Below are positions 32,036 to 43,800 of a stretch of DNA of 64,000 bases, in pieces. Under the pieces are notes generated by a model. It saw nothing but the letters and a program-made list of their open reading frames with translations, did no database searches and was not told where the DNA came from. Source of the DNA: Diadema setosum (taxonomy: Eukaryota; Echinodermata; Echinoidea; Diadematoida; Diadematidae); NCBI RefSeq assembly GCF_964275005.1, contig NC_092696.1:28400953-28464952 (forward strand). Direction: 5' to 3'. Numbering within the stretch: position 1 is the first letter of the stretch; every line of letters starts with the position of its first letter. Made by a program: the position numbers and the translations under genes.

Positions 32036-34019
32036 CTGCAGCCATACAGTAAGGGACTTTTTAACAAAAAGTATGAAAGAGAATGTATGAGACAAGGACA
32101 CGCTAAATGTGCAAACACATGGTGGCTGTTTGGCAAGTTCGATACGTCAGACGACAGGACTAACAAACACTATTTCAAATTGAGTTGGATATTGTGATAA
32201 AACTTGGCACTTGCAAGGAGGAAAAAAGGTAAATCAGCCGTTGACTGTAAACTTGACAGGCATTTCAAAGTCTTGTCGGTATTTCAGTTCAGTGGCAACA
32301 TCACGTCTATTGACAGGAATGCAGAGCTGTTTTCCCCTTTAAATTTAGTAATCTCAGCCATTAGAAACAGATATATTGCGAATGATCATCACTCCTCTGT
32401 CTTAAAGGCGAAATCAAAATTTCAGCGAATTATTTCATAATCAATACCCCTAATCAGGCAAATATTGATGGATATATTACTGACTTACACAAGAAATTAG
32501 AAACAGTTTGGATCAATACTAGTTATCCTGATTAATTATCCTGATTCAATTTTATTGAGGTCTTTGTCATTCAAAGAATACTAATAAAATGAGAACTGTT
32601 CAGTTATTGCATTTTTTGTTTTGTTTTGTTTTTTTTTTACAAGGGGAGAGCTTAACTGACAGAATTACATTGTTTCAATCACATTAAAAATGTTCTGAAG
32701 GAAATCCTGACTTAACAGGAGTGCACAAAAAGAAAATATTACTGCAAACGAGCTCCTCTGGAATAATGTAATTACAATGGGAAACAGCAAACATGTGACA
32801 TGATTTCTGGCAGCGAGCATGCAACATTTTATATTTCAGGTGTTGTTTGGCAAACAACAAAATACGGAAGGTAAAAAAGAAACGGAAATGGCACACAGGG
32901 TAAACAGAGTAATATTATTACTACAGATAGATAGGTGAAATGAACTACATGATTTCCTCAAAAAGCACCAAACTGATTGATCCAGTTTGGACTATCAACG
33001 CCGGAGAGCAATTTTGATGTCGATTGCAACCCGTTGGGACACGCGGCCCTGATCACCTATCCTTCCATTTTGGCATCAGTTTATGTTGGCAATTTATAAC
33101 TAGTAAAGCAAAAAGATACGCATTTTCACAAGGTTATCTGATGCAACTCCATCCCAGAGAAGACATGCCGAAGAACAAATGGCTCATATTTTGTCTTTAA
33201 TACATCATACCATGAGACACAAGCAAATCAATTCAGAACTTGACATGCCTCCAAAATGTCATCTTTAGAGTTTGTTCAATTTTAGTTTAGATATTTTTAT
33301 GATGGATTTGGGGCAAATTCTCCCAGTGTTTAAACTGTTGACCCAATTGTAACTACTCAATAAAAAAAATCCACAATGTATGCCTGCCAATCAAAGGATT
33401 ATGAATCACTTATTGGCCGGAGCATTGTCAGAAGCATTGATCCTCAATGAAATCAAAGACATTGACTGTTTTCCCCTTTCATTGTCCACAATCTCAAATG
33501 TCACGCCAGCCTTAAAAAAAAAGAAAAAGAAAAAATGAGCTTAATTACAGAAAAGTTAACGATGTGTATCCTTTGATACTGACAATATTTCCATCCTTGG
33601 CAGTCAAGCTGAATGCGTGGATCATTACTGTCACTTGGACATGAGAACCATTTCGTAATACTTGGTACGGCACAATTTGAAATAACCCGCACTGGAGGAT
33701 ATAGGGGCAAATTACCCTGATCACCTGATAATACCTGATCACATGATCAAGGCCAATCACATGACCACAGCAGATCACATGATCAAGTCTGACCAAGTTG
33801 AAGGCAAACACTATTGGCAGTCAAACCTGCTTCAGAAATTCGCTGTTCTTCCCAGAGACAACTAAGGAAATATTGTTTGCAGAACACTGACTCGCACTGA
33901 TAAACTTAGTGTCAATGATTGATGCATTTCCTCTCTTATTCTTTTTGTCTGCATCAATACACAAAAAGTTAAGTGAGCCTGTGTAAAAAAGAAGCCTTTA
34001 CCCTTCACAGACATTTATA
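30444..34019. other. Stretch without a recognised gene
   Basis: No coding exon is visible. A C9/A-run is present at 31990-32031. Repeated TCACATGATCA-like words occur at 33722-33787. Open frames of up to 126 codons show no family features. Confidence 0.4.
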
Positions 34020-34245
34020 CTTCACATTACCCATAAGTTATTTTTGTGAGGGTTTCCTTTTTGCAAATTTTGCAAATCACTGTTGGACCGCCAATTTGAC
34101 AACACGCAAAAAATGTCACATATGCGCTGGCGTAATAATGCAATAGGGTAAGCCTCATGTCAATTCGCGAGAAAAACATCTGGCAAAAATTTTCATAGCC
34201 TCCTCAATTGCGAAAATATCTGTACGCAAAATTCAGCATATACAG
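34020..34245. mobile_element. Short MITE, family H copy 1
   Basis: Matches the element at 62196-62425 along its length: GTGAGGGTTT, GCAAATCACTGTTGGACCGC, AACACGCAAAA, TTGCGAAAATATCTGTAC and the right end ATATACAG before TA. The left end is decayed and its position approximate. Confidence 0.65.
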
Positions 34246-37200
34246 TATTTCCTAAGTGATAAATTTCATCGGCTTATCATATGAAGTATCTTTCTAAGCA
34301 TATGGAAAAAAAAAAGTTTGAACGCATCAAATTTTTAACATTGAATTTGTTATCTCTGCATTAAACAACTTTTCACAGGTAGGATGCTGCTGATTTTTTT
34401 TTGTGTATGTGACAATACATTCTCCACTCCCACCCATTCCCCTCTTACTGTTTCAATTTCAATCACCAAGGCATGAACTATGACAAACTACACAATGCCA
34501 TCTCTTGCAAGAGCTTTATATCTTATGCCTAGTAATGCTGTCATACCTGGCGTGCAATTACAAATCTAATCATTTGGCCTAAAACACATATCACATTTTT
34601 TTTTTAAATTCATATCTATACCCCAGCCTGCGGCTATTAATTTTCTCTTCCTTTTTTTTCCCCACAAACAGAACGAGGCACAATGTTTATATAATGAGGT
34701 AGACAAGCAAGACAGTCAAAAATGACAACACAATGCATATACATATCCCTGATATTACAAACCGTCTTTTCCTTCAAACATTAATAATTCATCTCTCCTT
34801 GCTTTAATCCTTTAAAAAATCTAAATCTCTAGTGCAAAAAATGGAGGTAATGTGAATGTGCTTCTGGGGACTTTGGCAAAAGTTTTACAAGATACTTTCC
34901 TGAATGGAAGAGGTTCATGTAAAAATATATAAGTTGAGACAATTTTCTCATTCTTCTTAATTTTTTTTTTCAACCTGATCTTGGATAATGAATATGAATG
35001 CACTAAATGACAAACTGCGGAGGTTTTTTCTTTTCTTTTCTTTTCTAGAAGGCTAAAAAGAAATATTGGCAAGTAAAGAATACTGATTAGATCTGCGTAG
35101 ATTGTGCGTATGTTGCTAAGACATGGATTGAACTAAACCTTTTTTTATCATAAAAGCTGTACAAAGGCAGTTGGTACTTTTGTTAAAACCATCCATGCTT
35201 AACATGCCTTATGTCAACTCATCAATCAACCCCATATTAAACCAGCAATGATACCAAAGATATCCACAGACATGAATGAAATGTTTCTCCCTTTCGAGTT
35301 TCCCTAATGGGAGACTCCAATGTCTTAACCCATTTACAGCTAAGAGTGTTTTTAAAGCTGTTAGGGAACCACATTCAGTTCTCAGGTATGCTACTAGCTG
35401 GTGTTCCATTTACTTTCACATGAAATGTGAAATATAAGGATGATGATGATGCTAATGATAATAGTCATAATAATAATGATAATGATAATAAAACAGCAAT
35501 AATTGGTATAATTATCATTATCAATCCTAATATAAATGTAATTATAACATCAATTGTTGATATTGCAATGACATTATTTTTAATTATCAGTGTTATTGTA
35601 TCAATAATGAATAACAATATAAAATTGTTTACTATAATCATTATCATTATCATATTTTTAAAAAATAAATATATAGAAAGTTTCACTCATTCTTAAAAAA
35701 TCTAAGCCTGAAATGCATCACAATAAACAATGTCAAGATTTGATTTTTTTTCCATTGCCCATTGAAAATGATCTCCTTCTAAACAGCATTTTTTCTTCTG
35801 ATAAAGAGTTTGTTTTATCAAATGAACCAGGTGAACAGAATTAGTTGTAATGGTAACAATAATGTTGCCTAAAAAAAAAAAGTATTACCAGCAAGTGGAC
35901 TCCGCACAAGTGAGTGCAGACAATCAGATTGCTGAAGCTACAATCGCAGCTGGTTATTTAGTTAGAATAGTATTATGTTTATATTCCACAACATTTCAAC
36001 TGTCATTCAGGTATCCTACTAACAGTACTGGAAGGGTTAAGAGGAGATGAAGTGTCTTGAAATGAATAAGTAAATTTATATATTATTTATACCTTTCACT
36101 GGCTTGGTTACCAACTTGTTAACTTGTGATGACATCATTTGTTTTTGTTTTCACCAACAAACTTGCTTATCACAGACATAACAAAGTTTATATGTAGATT
36201 TTTTTTTTCATTATATTTTTTACAAGTATCAATGCGGAATTATACACTTCTGATGAGGTGATTTGTTGCTTGCAAACAAATAATGCAGTTATCACTGATG
36301 AAATGGATTTAAAGCAGACGTATCACTGAATATCTCTGATTGTGAATGCCCTCCATTAAAAGAAAAAAAAAATAAAGAGTGAGTTGTATGTATATAATGC
36401 ACATACACAAACACACTAAAAATATCCCTGCCGTTATAAACACCTACCATGGAATATACAGAATAGTAACATATATACAGGAAAATTAAATGTTCCTTGG
36501 TTTCTTTCATCCATTCATTCTGCTGTGTATCTCGCAATGCTAAGCATATTTCTTGCTCCACATTTAAATATGCAAACATTACAAGCCATTGCTCTAGGCA
36601 AGCTACGGAGCTACAATATCCAGTTACTATGGCAACCAGACATGGCATCTCATTAGCTGAGATCACACTTACATTCAAAATTGCATTCATATCTTTTGGC
36701 ACCACGTCATGCATGTTCACTGATGAAATCTGATATTTATCTTCTACAAGCAAAAAACATACCAGATATATAAACATACTTTTTATATTGTAAGCTTGTA
36801 CTATAGATAATAATACTCACAAAGTAAACAAAGAGATGAATGCTGATGTGAGGATTTCACTAACATAATAAAATGCCCCTGAACTGTAAACGCTTTAGTT
36901 GAATTCACACACAGTTTGAATATTTGATTTTTTGTTTTTTATCTCCATCATTCAAGTTATCGCAGAGAGTTCTCTTACGACTCAACATCGATAGACATCC
37001 AAGAGCCACAACAGGAACAAGGTACATTGTAGGTTACAACAACTGCACAAAATTCCACACATACAGACGCGACCAACACCGACATTACTTTTCGTTTTCT
37101 CATGTCACACAGGAAATCATAACACTGATAATCTCACACATTGAAACACCGCTCTTCTCTCAAAGGAAATAACATCCGAGACTTTGCTGACAGCATCTCC

Positions 37201-37614
37201 GCACTGCATCCCTGGCCCCTGCGATGACCAACGAAAATTCGTAATGAGCATCACAATGAGGATATCGTAATTTCATTTTCTTCCAGATCTGTATTTTCTA
37301 CTCCTTTGTATCATCGTCTCATCTCCGTTTCCTCCTTTCAGGATGTAGCTCTTAAAGGGTCAACTCTCCTGGTGACCAAAGAGAGAACAAATAGAGGCAT
37401 TCATTTCATTAAAAAAAATGTACTTCATCACATTCTCATCATTCTGCTCATATTCTCGCATCATTTCTGCTTCCGGCAAACTTCCCGTTTCCTTCGTATT
37501 TCCTTTGCTCCTGTTATCACAATTGGATAGATGCAGCTGCACACCCCATCTTATCTCAGGTCAATATCTGCATCTTGGGGCGTCGGCTGCCTCCGCCTTC
37601 TCCCGCCCCGTCGA
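34246..37614. other. Downstream flank and probable 3' region of the receptor gene
   Basis: No coding exon is recognised. The minus-strand open frame of 161 codons at 36292-36777 is long for such AT-rich DNA but has no recognisable domain. AT-rich GATAAT repeats lie at 35430-35690. Part of this stretch may be 3' untranslated region of the receptor gene ending at 37615; I could not fix a polyadenylation site. Confidence 0.4.
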
Positions 37615-37874
37615 TCACATGATCGTGATGTCCATCATCTCCGTGTAGAGGGCTGGAAGACTCGGGCAGAGCTCGGGCCAGCGCTGGGAGCAGCCCATCA
37701 CAAAGTCCCGGTGCATGCCGCCGATCCGCCGCAGCTCCTGGACCCGCCCGTACAGGGTGGCCATGAGGGGGGCGGAGGCGGACGGGTGGTTCCCATCCAC
37801 CTGCACCTGCAGCGCCTCCACCAGTTGGTGCTGGAGCTCGGCCACCGCCGGAGGGTTACCCAGACCCATGATAT
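37615..37874 (-). CDS. Receptor exon: helices 10-12 with AF-2 and stop
   Basis: Acceptor TTTCTCCACCAG, stop TGA at 37615-37617. [20 protein letters not shown] corresponds to helix 10/11 start, [15 protein letters not shown] to the DLR-x-H region, and [14 protein letters not shown] is the C-terminal tail. LYTEMM fits the AF-2 consensus (two hydrophobics, any, Glu, two hydrophobics), so coactivator binding is possible, unlike in Rev-erb, which lacks AF-2. Confidence 0.88.
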
Positions 37875-40800
37875 CTGGTGGAGAAATGCAACGGAGTCAA
37901 ATCTTTAGCACCCCTCTCCAACAAATCTCAACAAAGTTATGAATCCAAGTCAAAAAAAAAAAAATGCATCAAGTTGTTTATGATTTTTTTTACTGATTTG
38001 GTGCTTTCTTATTGACATAGGACAACTTGTCAATCAGTTGCTATGATAAGAATATTAGCAAGCTTATGTAATGCCCCTTTTCATTAATGTCAGTCTTTCT
38101 AAGAAATTCACACTCGGGTGAGGTAGGAGTGCTAACTTTTTTAGAAATGAAGTGTAGGCCTACATCTTGCTTGCAAAAATACAATTATTAGATCCTACAT
38201 TTTATCACATTTACAAACAGTTTTCTTCCACTAACTGGCAACCCCTTACCTTGAATAGATTTCCCAGCATTCATTTCACCTTTGTCAGGGGATTTACAAA
38301 ATGTAGGAAGGAAAATGGATGCAAGATTGGAATAAGAAGTGGACTGGGGAAAGAAGGGGAGGAAAAGGAGCATATGTGACCATGCATCACAAAACGAACA
38401 CAAAGTCGCAGCCCTTGATTTTGCGTGAAGACCTCAAAAGGGTGAAACAGTTCAAAAAGGTCAATCTTGAGTTTTCCATTCTTTTTGAAAGAGCTATTCT
38501 TCGTCTACATTGTTCATAAATTTGGGGTCATAAAACGATCAGGAAAATGTGTTTTCAACAGATTTTCTACAACCCTTTTTTGTGGAGTAGTGCGATGAAG
38601 TACGTCTTCAGAGGCCCTTTTCATTTCTTTAAAATCCTTTACTTACCCTTCAGTTTCAACTCTATTAACTTTTGAATGGATAGAGCTACCACCTTGAAGG
38701 TTGGCACATATCATGGACAGAATGTGTTAATTAAGCATGCTCAATTTCAGCTTAAACTGATAATCCCTTCATTGTTGTTGTTACGGTGGTTTACATCCTG
38801 TTTTTTTGTCCCATTCGTCACACAGCCAGCACGGTTTCTAAAGATTAAGCACTTGAATAGACCCTCTACTTCAGAGCCTTTTTTCTGAGTTCACACCTTT
38901 CCAGAGTGTGTGCTTTCTTTCCAATATTTAGATAGGTTAGGAGAGTCCATTTGAATTGATTTACACATCATTTCAAAGCTTAGAATCTGCTCTTTCAATA
39001 TCTGCCCTTAACTAAAAATCCATGTCTGGCGACTTGCTGTTGGTTTTGTGATGCAGGGTCACATACAGGAAGATTAAGGCTACAGGACAGAGTTTAGGGA
39101 ACAAGAAGAATAAGAGGAGGAGGAGGAGGTTGTTGAGGTGGAAGGGGAAGAGGAGGAGGAGGAGGGGACGGAAGAGAAGGAGGAGGAGGAGGGAAAGGCA
39201 GTCGAAAAAGCTAGGGAGTAGGAAGTGGGGAAGATTACAGTGGGAAATTGAAGAAGAAAGGAGTGGTACGGCATGAGACTACATTGCTAGTTCCAGTTGT
39301 GGAGAGGGAGAATTACTGTAAGACCAGAAAGATTTGTGAATTGGAGCTGACACCTTTTCTGCAGCATGAAGCTTTTATGAACTGGTGTCTGACATTCAAT
39401 GCATTGTGTAGACAAACACATTTTTGTGCATTTTACTTTGTGCAAAATTTGTGACAGTTTTTTTAGAAGGAGCATCAGAAAGGGAAGAACCAGCATGCCT
39501 ACCGTTTGCCGCTAAAATTGATGCTGTGTAGAGTGCCACCTCTGTCTCCAGGAGGCCCAGCTGGTTAAACTCCTGAGCAAACTGGTGCATGGCGTGATAC
39601 AGGTCTCCCCCAACCACGTGGTAGAGCTGCTGCCACAGCAGCGACCCCGTGGTGGCCACGCCCGTTCCTGCATGCAGGTCCAGAGTCAGTGATGTCATCA
39701 GAGGGCCCATTCCATTGCTGGCCGGTGGTGCAGCAGGGATCATCAGAAGAGGGGCAATCCTCACAACCCACATCTCAAAAAAGCTGTCGTCAATGAGAAA
39801 TTGTCACAAGCCATCAAGAAATATGCATGACAACTGCCTCAAGAAATAACAATACTTTAAAATTGAGGCACAATCTTACTTCAACATCTAATGGAGATTG
39901 AAGATTGAAGAAATCAAGGAAATAGCCACACATTTCTGACCAGGATAAAAATGCTTGCAAATTGATCACAAACATCAAAGAAATATAATATGAATATCCA
40001 AACATACAAATTTAACTACATGTACCTGGCCCTCGATTTGGACTAGAATACAAAGTATATACAATATACAGATAAATGGATTTTAAACTAGCACATTCCC
40101 TGTCGAGAATACATTCGGAAGGAAGCAGATTTAGAAAATGTGGTGTTAGTGTATGGTACGTCGGTATATAATGCCATATTGCCTGTTAGTGTATAATGTT
40201 AAATTGATTTTGTTAGTTTATAATGTCATATCGATTGTGTTCATGTATATTGATTGTATTAGTGTATAATGTCATACTGGTTGTGTTAGTGTATGATATC
40301 ATGCTGGTTGTGTTTGGGTATGTGATATTGGTTGTGTTTAGTGTCTAATGTCATATTGCTTGTGTTAGTGTATAGTGTCATATTGATTGTGCTAATGATG
40401 TATAATGTCTTTTAGACTGTCTGCATGACTTTTCTGGACGCAGGTGTCTCACCTTGCTTTTAGGAGCAAGAGCTGGTCATCCTGTGTCAGATTCCTGAAA
40501 CCTGGGATGGCTTTGGCAAATTCCACCTGACCGCTGACCGCCTGGTCAAGAATCTGTGACAGCTGGACCCACTGGTTGCGGCCGCGGGCATCCATGTCCT
40601 CCGTGGCGAAGTGCGAGTTCTGGTTTTCCTGGGGGGACAAACAATGTACATTTTATGCTTTGAAGTCTTTGTTCAGGATGACACATCCACTAGCATGCCT
40701 CATTTGCATAGATAACCTGCCACACGCTGATCCGAGATCTTGATATTTGGATCACAATAACACACTTTGTCCTTTATCTATCACACTGGCTTTCCAGTAG

Positions 40801-43800
40801 GACTATCACTGTGTTTGATATTACTGGGTTTATTTAACTTACACAACTGTGGTACAATTGACTGGAGGAATTATCCATATGCAAATAAAGCAATTGCATG
40901 GGCCCCTGTTTTCCAATAAGATTTTGTTTCAAATAGTTTTATACAAGTTCAATTTTGTTTTCTGCTTTACAATTTATGTTCATATATTTTGTATTACAGT
41001 GCCTTTTTGTTATTATGATATTTAAAAGAATATTTATGATATTGGAAACACAACTTGAAATGCATCGAGCCAAATAAAAAAAAAACAAAAAAAAAACTCA
41101 CAAATTATGGTCATGTACATAGGCCCTTGATGGAAAAAAACAAGTATACTCCGGCAAGTGTATCTGGGAAATATGTGTTAAAACAAAATCAGCCCATCCT
41201 ACATGGGTTAATAAGTTTTTGTTTGTATTAAAGTAATGAAGCACCAGCTCTTTGGACCATGAAGAGCTAATCTTGAAAATGAATTTTGTGTAGATATTTT
41301 CAAAATTTTTTCATAAGTTTTTCAAAATCAGATTTGGTGACATTTTTTAATACACAGTGCTCTCCAAGTATGACAGATTTAATCACAGAGCTCTTGTCTT
41401 ACGCACTTTATCTGCAGGTAAAAGTGGATAACGGCTGTGACAAGCTCACCTGTGGAAAAGTGAAACCCCTGAGGTACGGTGCATTTGAGGGTGTGTAGAG
41501 ACATGTCATGCGGAAGGCGCATGAGATCGTGTTGACCAGGTCGTACATCTCGGCCTGTTTGAGGTGTAGCGTCGAGTCCCCGCCGCTCATCGCGTGCATG
41601 GAATGTGGCGGGGTCAGGTCGAAGGTCGTGGAGCCGTTGACCGGCATGGGCGGGAAGGGCTGGAGGATGTCGTCGCTGTCGCTGGGGCCGTACTCGGAGT
41701 CCGTGCTCTTCTTGCGCATGGCTGTGGCGCCCCCTGGAGTGAGCGTCCCGACGGGACCGTTCTTCTTGCCCCGCTGCGGCACTCGTCCGTAGCGAACAGC
41801 TGAGATAGGAGAAGACGGACCACACCAAAATAATTTACAATCATCATGGATTAATTTGTTGAGGATGAGTTCCGAGAATACTCGGGCAGGTGTCTATCGG
41901 AAATGTGTGTTGTAGTAAAATCAAACCGTCCTCAACGGGTCAGAGTCGCTGAATACCATATGGTAAGATTATATGCCACAACAAGTTTTGCATCATCAAC
42001 ACAATATCAACATTGGGAAGGTTCTCAAAGAGCAAAATCAGTGACTTATGTGTTACAATCTCAACAGGACAAATTGATTCCAAAATTAACATAATTTGGA
42101 AAACTATGTGTAGTTCCAAGTATACTTGGCCAGGTGTCTCTGGGAAAATTGAGTTTGCGGGAGCAAAATCAGTTTGTCCTTAATGGGCTGTTGTTGTTTT
42201 TGTTGTTTTTGTATTTGAGGCGCGTCATTCAGATATGAATATTTGCGCCTTTATCTTTATAATATCATTATTTTATAGTCTTATGACAAGAGAGCATTTT
42301 ATAGTCTTATGTCAAGACACAAAGCAATTGTTTTTTTTTGGTGCCTCCTGCAGAAGTGGAAAGACTTTGCAGCACTACCAGTGCCTATGGGAAATGTGTG
42401 TTGTGTCACAATCAGTTTGTCCTCAAAGGATTAATAGAGGCTTTTTATAGTCTTCTGTCCAGATACATAGACACATCAAGTCTCTTTTTGGAACCTACAG
42501 ATCCTGCAGAATCAGAAACACTTGGCAGCTATGTGATTTCCAGTCTGCCATCTCACTCCTGTATTTACATCGATGTACAACTAAAGAAGGATGCCACTTT
42601 GATGCTAGAAGTGGTGTTAAAACACTCTGCAAGTAAGGAGACTGTGAGGAAAGTTATGCTACTGCATTCAGCGTGAATTCAGGGCCAAAATGTTGCACAG
42701 GAAACAAGTTCAGCCTGGTGTCATACAACAAAACAGCCCACAAGTGGGCAAAATATGTGCACTATAAAAGGGTATGCATGTACATTGTAAATGCTGTGTG
42801 TACATTGAACAGTAGATGGCGCTGTTCAGTTAGATCCTGCCTGAGACCTCTTGACTCATTTTGTGTATACACACTACTACAGGAAAGGTGTCCTTGGTAT
42901 AGCAATGAAAGGGTTAAGCCAGTAGACCGAGTCTCAAACGAGATTTTTTTTTACATGTTCTGGAGGCTACGTACATTTAATCTATTGAGGATTTGGGCAG
43001 ATCAATTTGCTACAACACACATTTCCCATAGACACGTGCCCGAGTATACTCGGGACTCGACCCCAACGGGTTAACTGAATTCTGGGGAAATCTTTGGTCA
43101 TTTTTTTTCTATTATTTTTATATTTCTATTTCTATCATTATGTTTTTGTTTTGTTTGGTTTTGCTCTTTTTTGTTCCAGTGGTCAATGCCATATTGCGGT
43201 GCTGATCGGTCCCAGCAAAAGTACATCGGCACGTCAGCTGTTGGGGTAAAAGCCACCTGTAACCTTGGTACTAATAGCGTTACGTTATCATTGCGGGTCT
43301 TTACGGATGACCAGCAGTTATTAGTACATTGCCTACAGTCCTCCCCTATCATCTACTGGGATCAAGTCATTACAAGATAATTCCAATGACATTCACATGT
43401 CACCAATGTAGTCAAGTTTCTTGCCAAGTGCTACATTCTTTATTTTTTCTTTTATAATAATTATCTAAAATAACAAATTATGCTGTTAACCCTTGAGGAT
43501 GAACTGATTTCACTACAACACTCATTTCCCATAGACCCCAAGACTCCTCCTCAATGGGATATAAAGATACACAAAACCATGTAGGGGTCTGTTATGCTGT
43601 CATCAACAGCATATGTGACCCGCTACAACAAAAAGGTCCTAAAGTCGCGCACGGTCGAAGCCGTGAAAATCGAGTTTGAAGTCAGAGCATTAAAATTGGT
43701 CAAAACTAACGATTTTCTGATTTTGATATATTATTGGACACTAACATGTCTTCTATCATCTGTTGAAATTTTGAAGCAAAATGATGAAAGGAAAGACCAA

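Larger units (their letters stand above)
41140..43560. mobile_element. Cluster of TTAA-type small MITEs, family K
   Basis: Six related pieces carry parts of one palindromic pattern: CCCGTTGAGGAC at the outer end, CGAGTATACTCGGG near one side, GGGAAATGTGTGTTGT in the middle and CCTCAACGGG at the far end. They lie at about 41140-41211, 41855-41939, 42110-42190, 42360-42434, 42981-43070 and 43490-43558. TTAA stands at one or both borders of most. They are spread over a receptor exon's two flanking introns. Confidence 0.75.

Noticed and set aside
43171-43380. Plus-strand 69-codon frame near 43.2 kb
   Set aside because: Open on both strands in the same place with no family match; likely repeat-derived.
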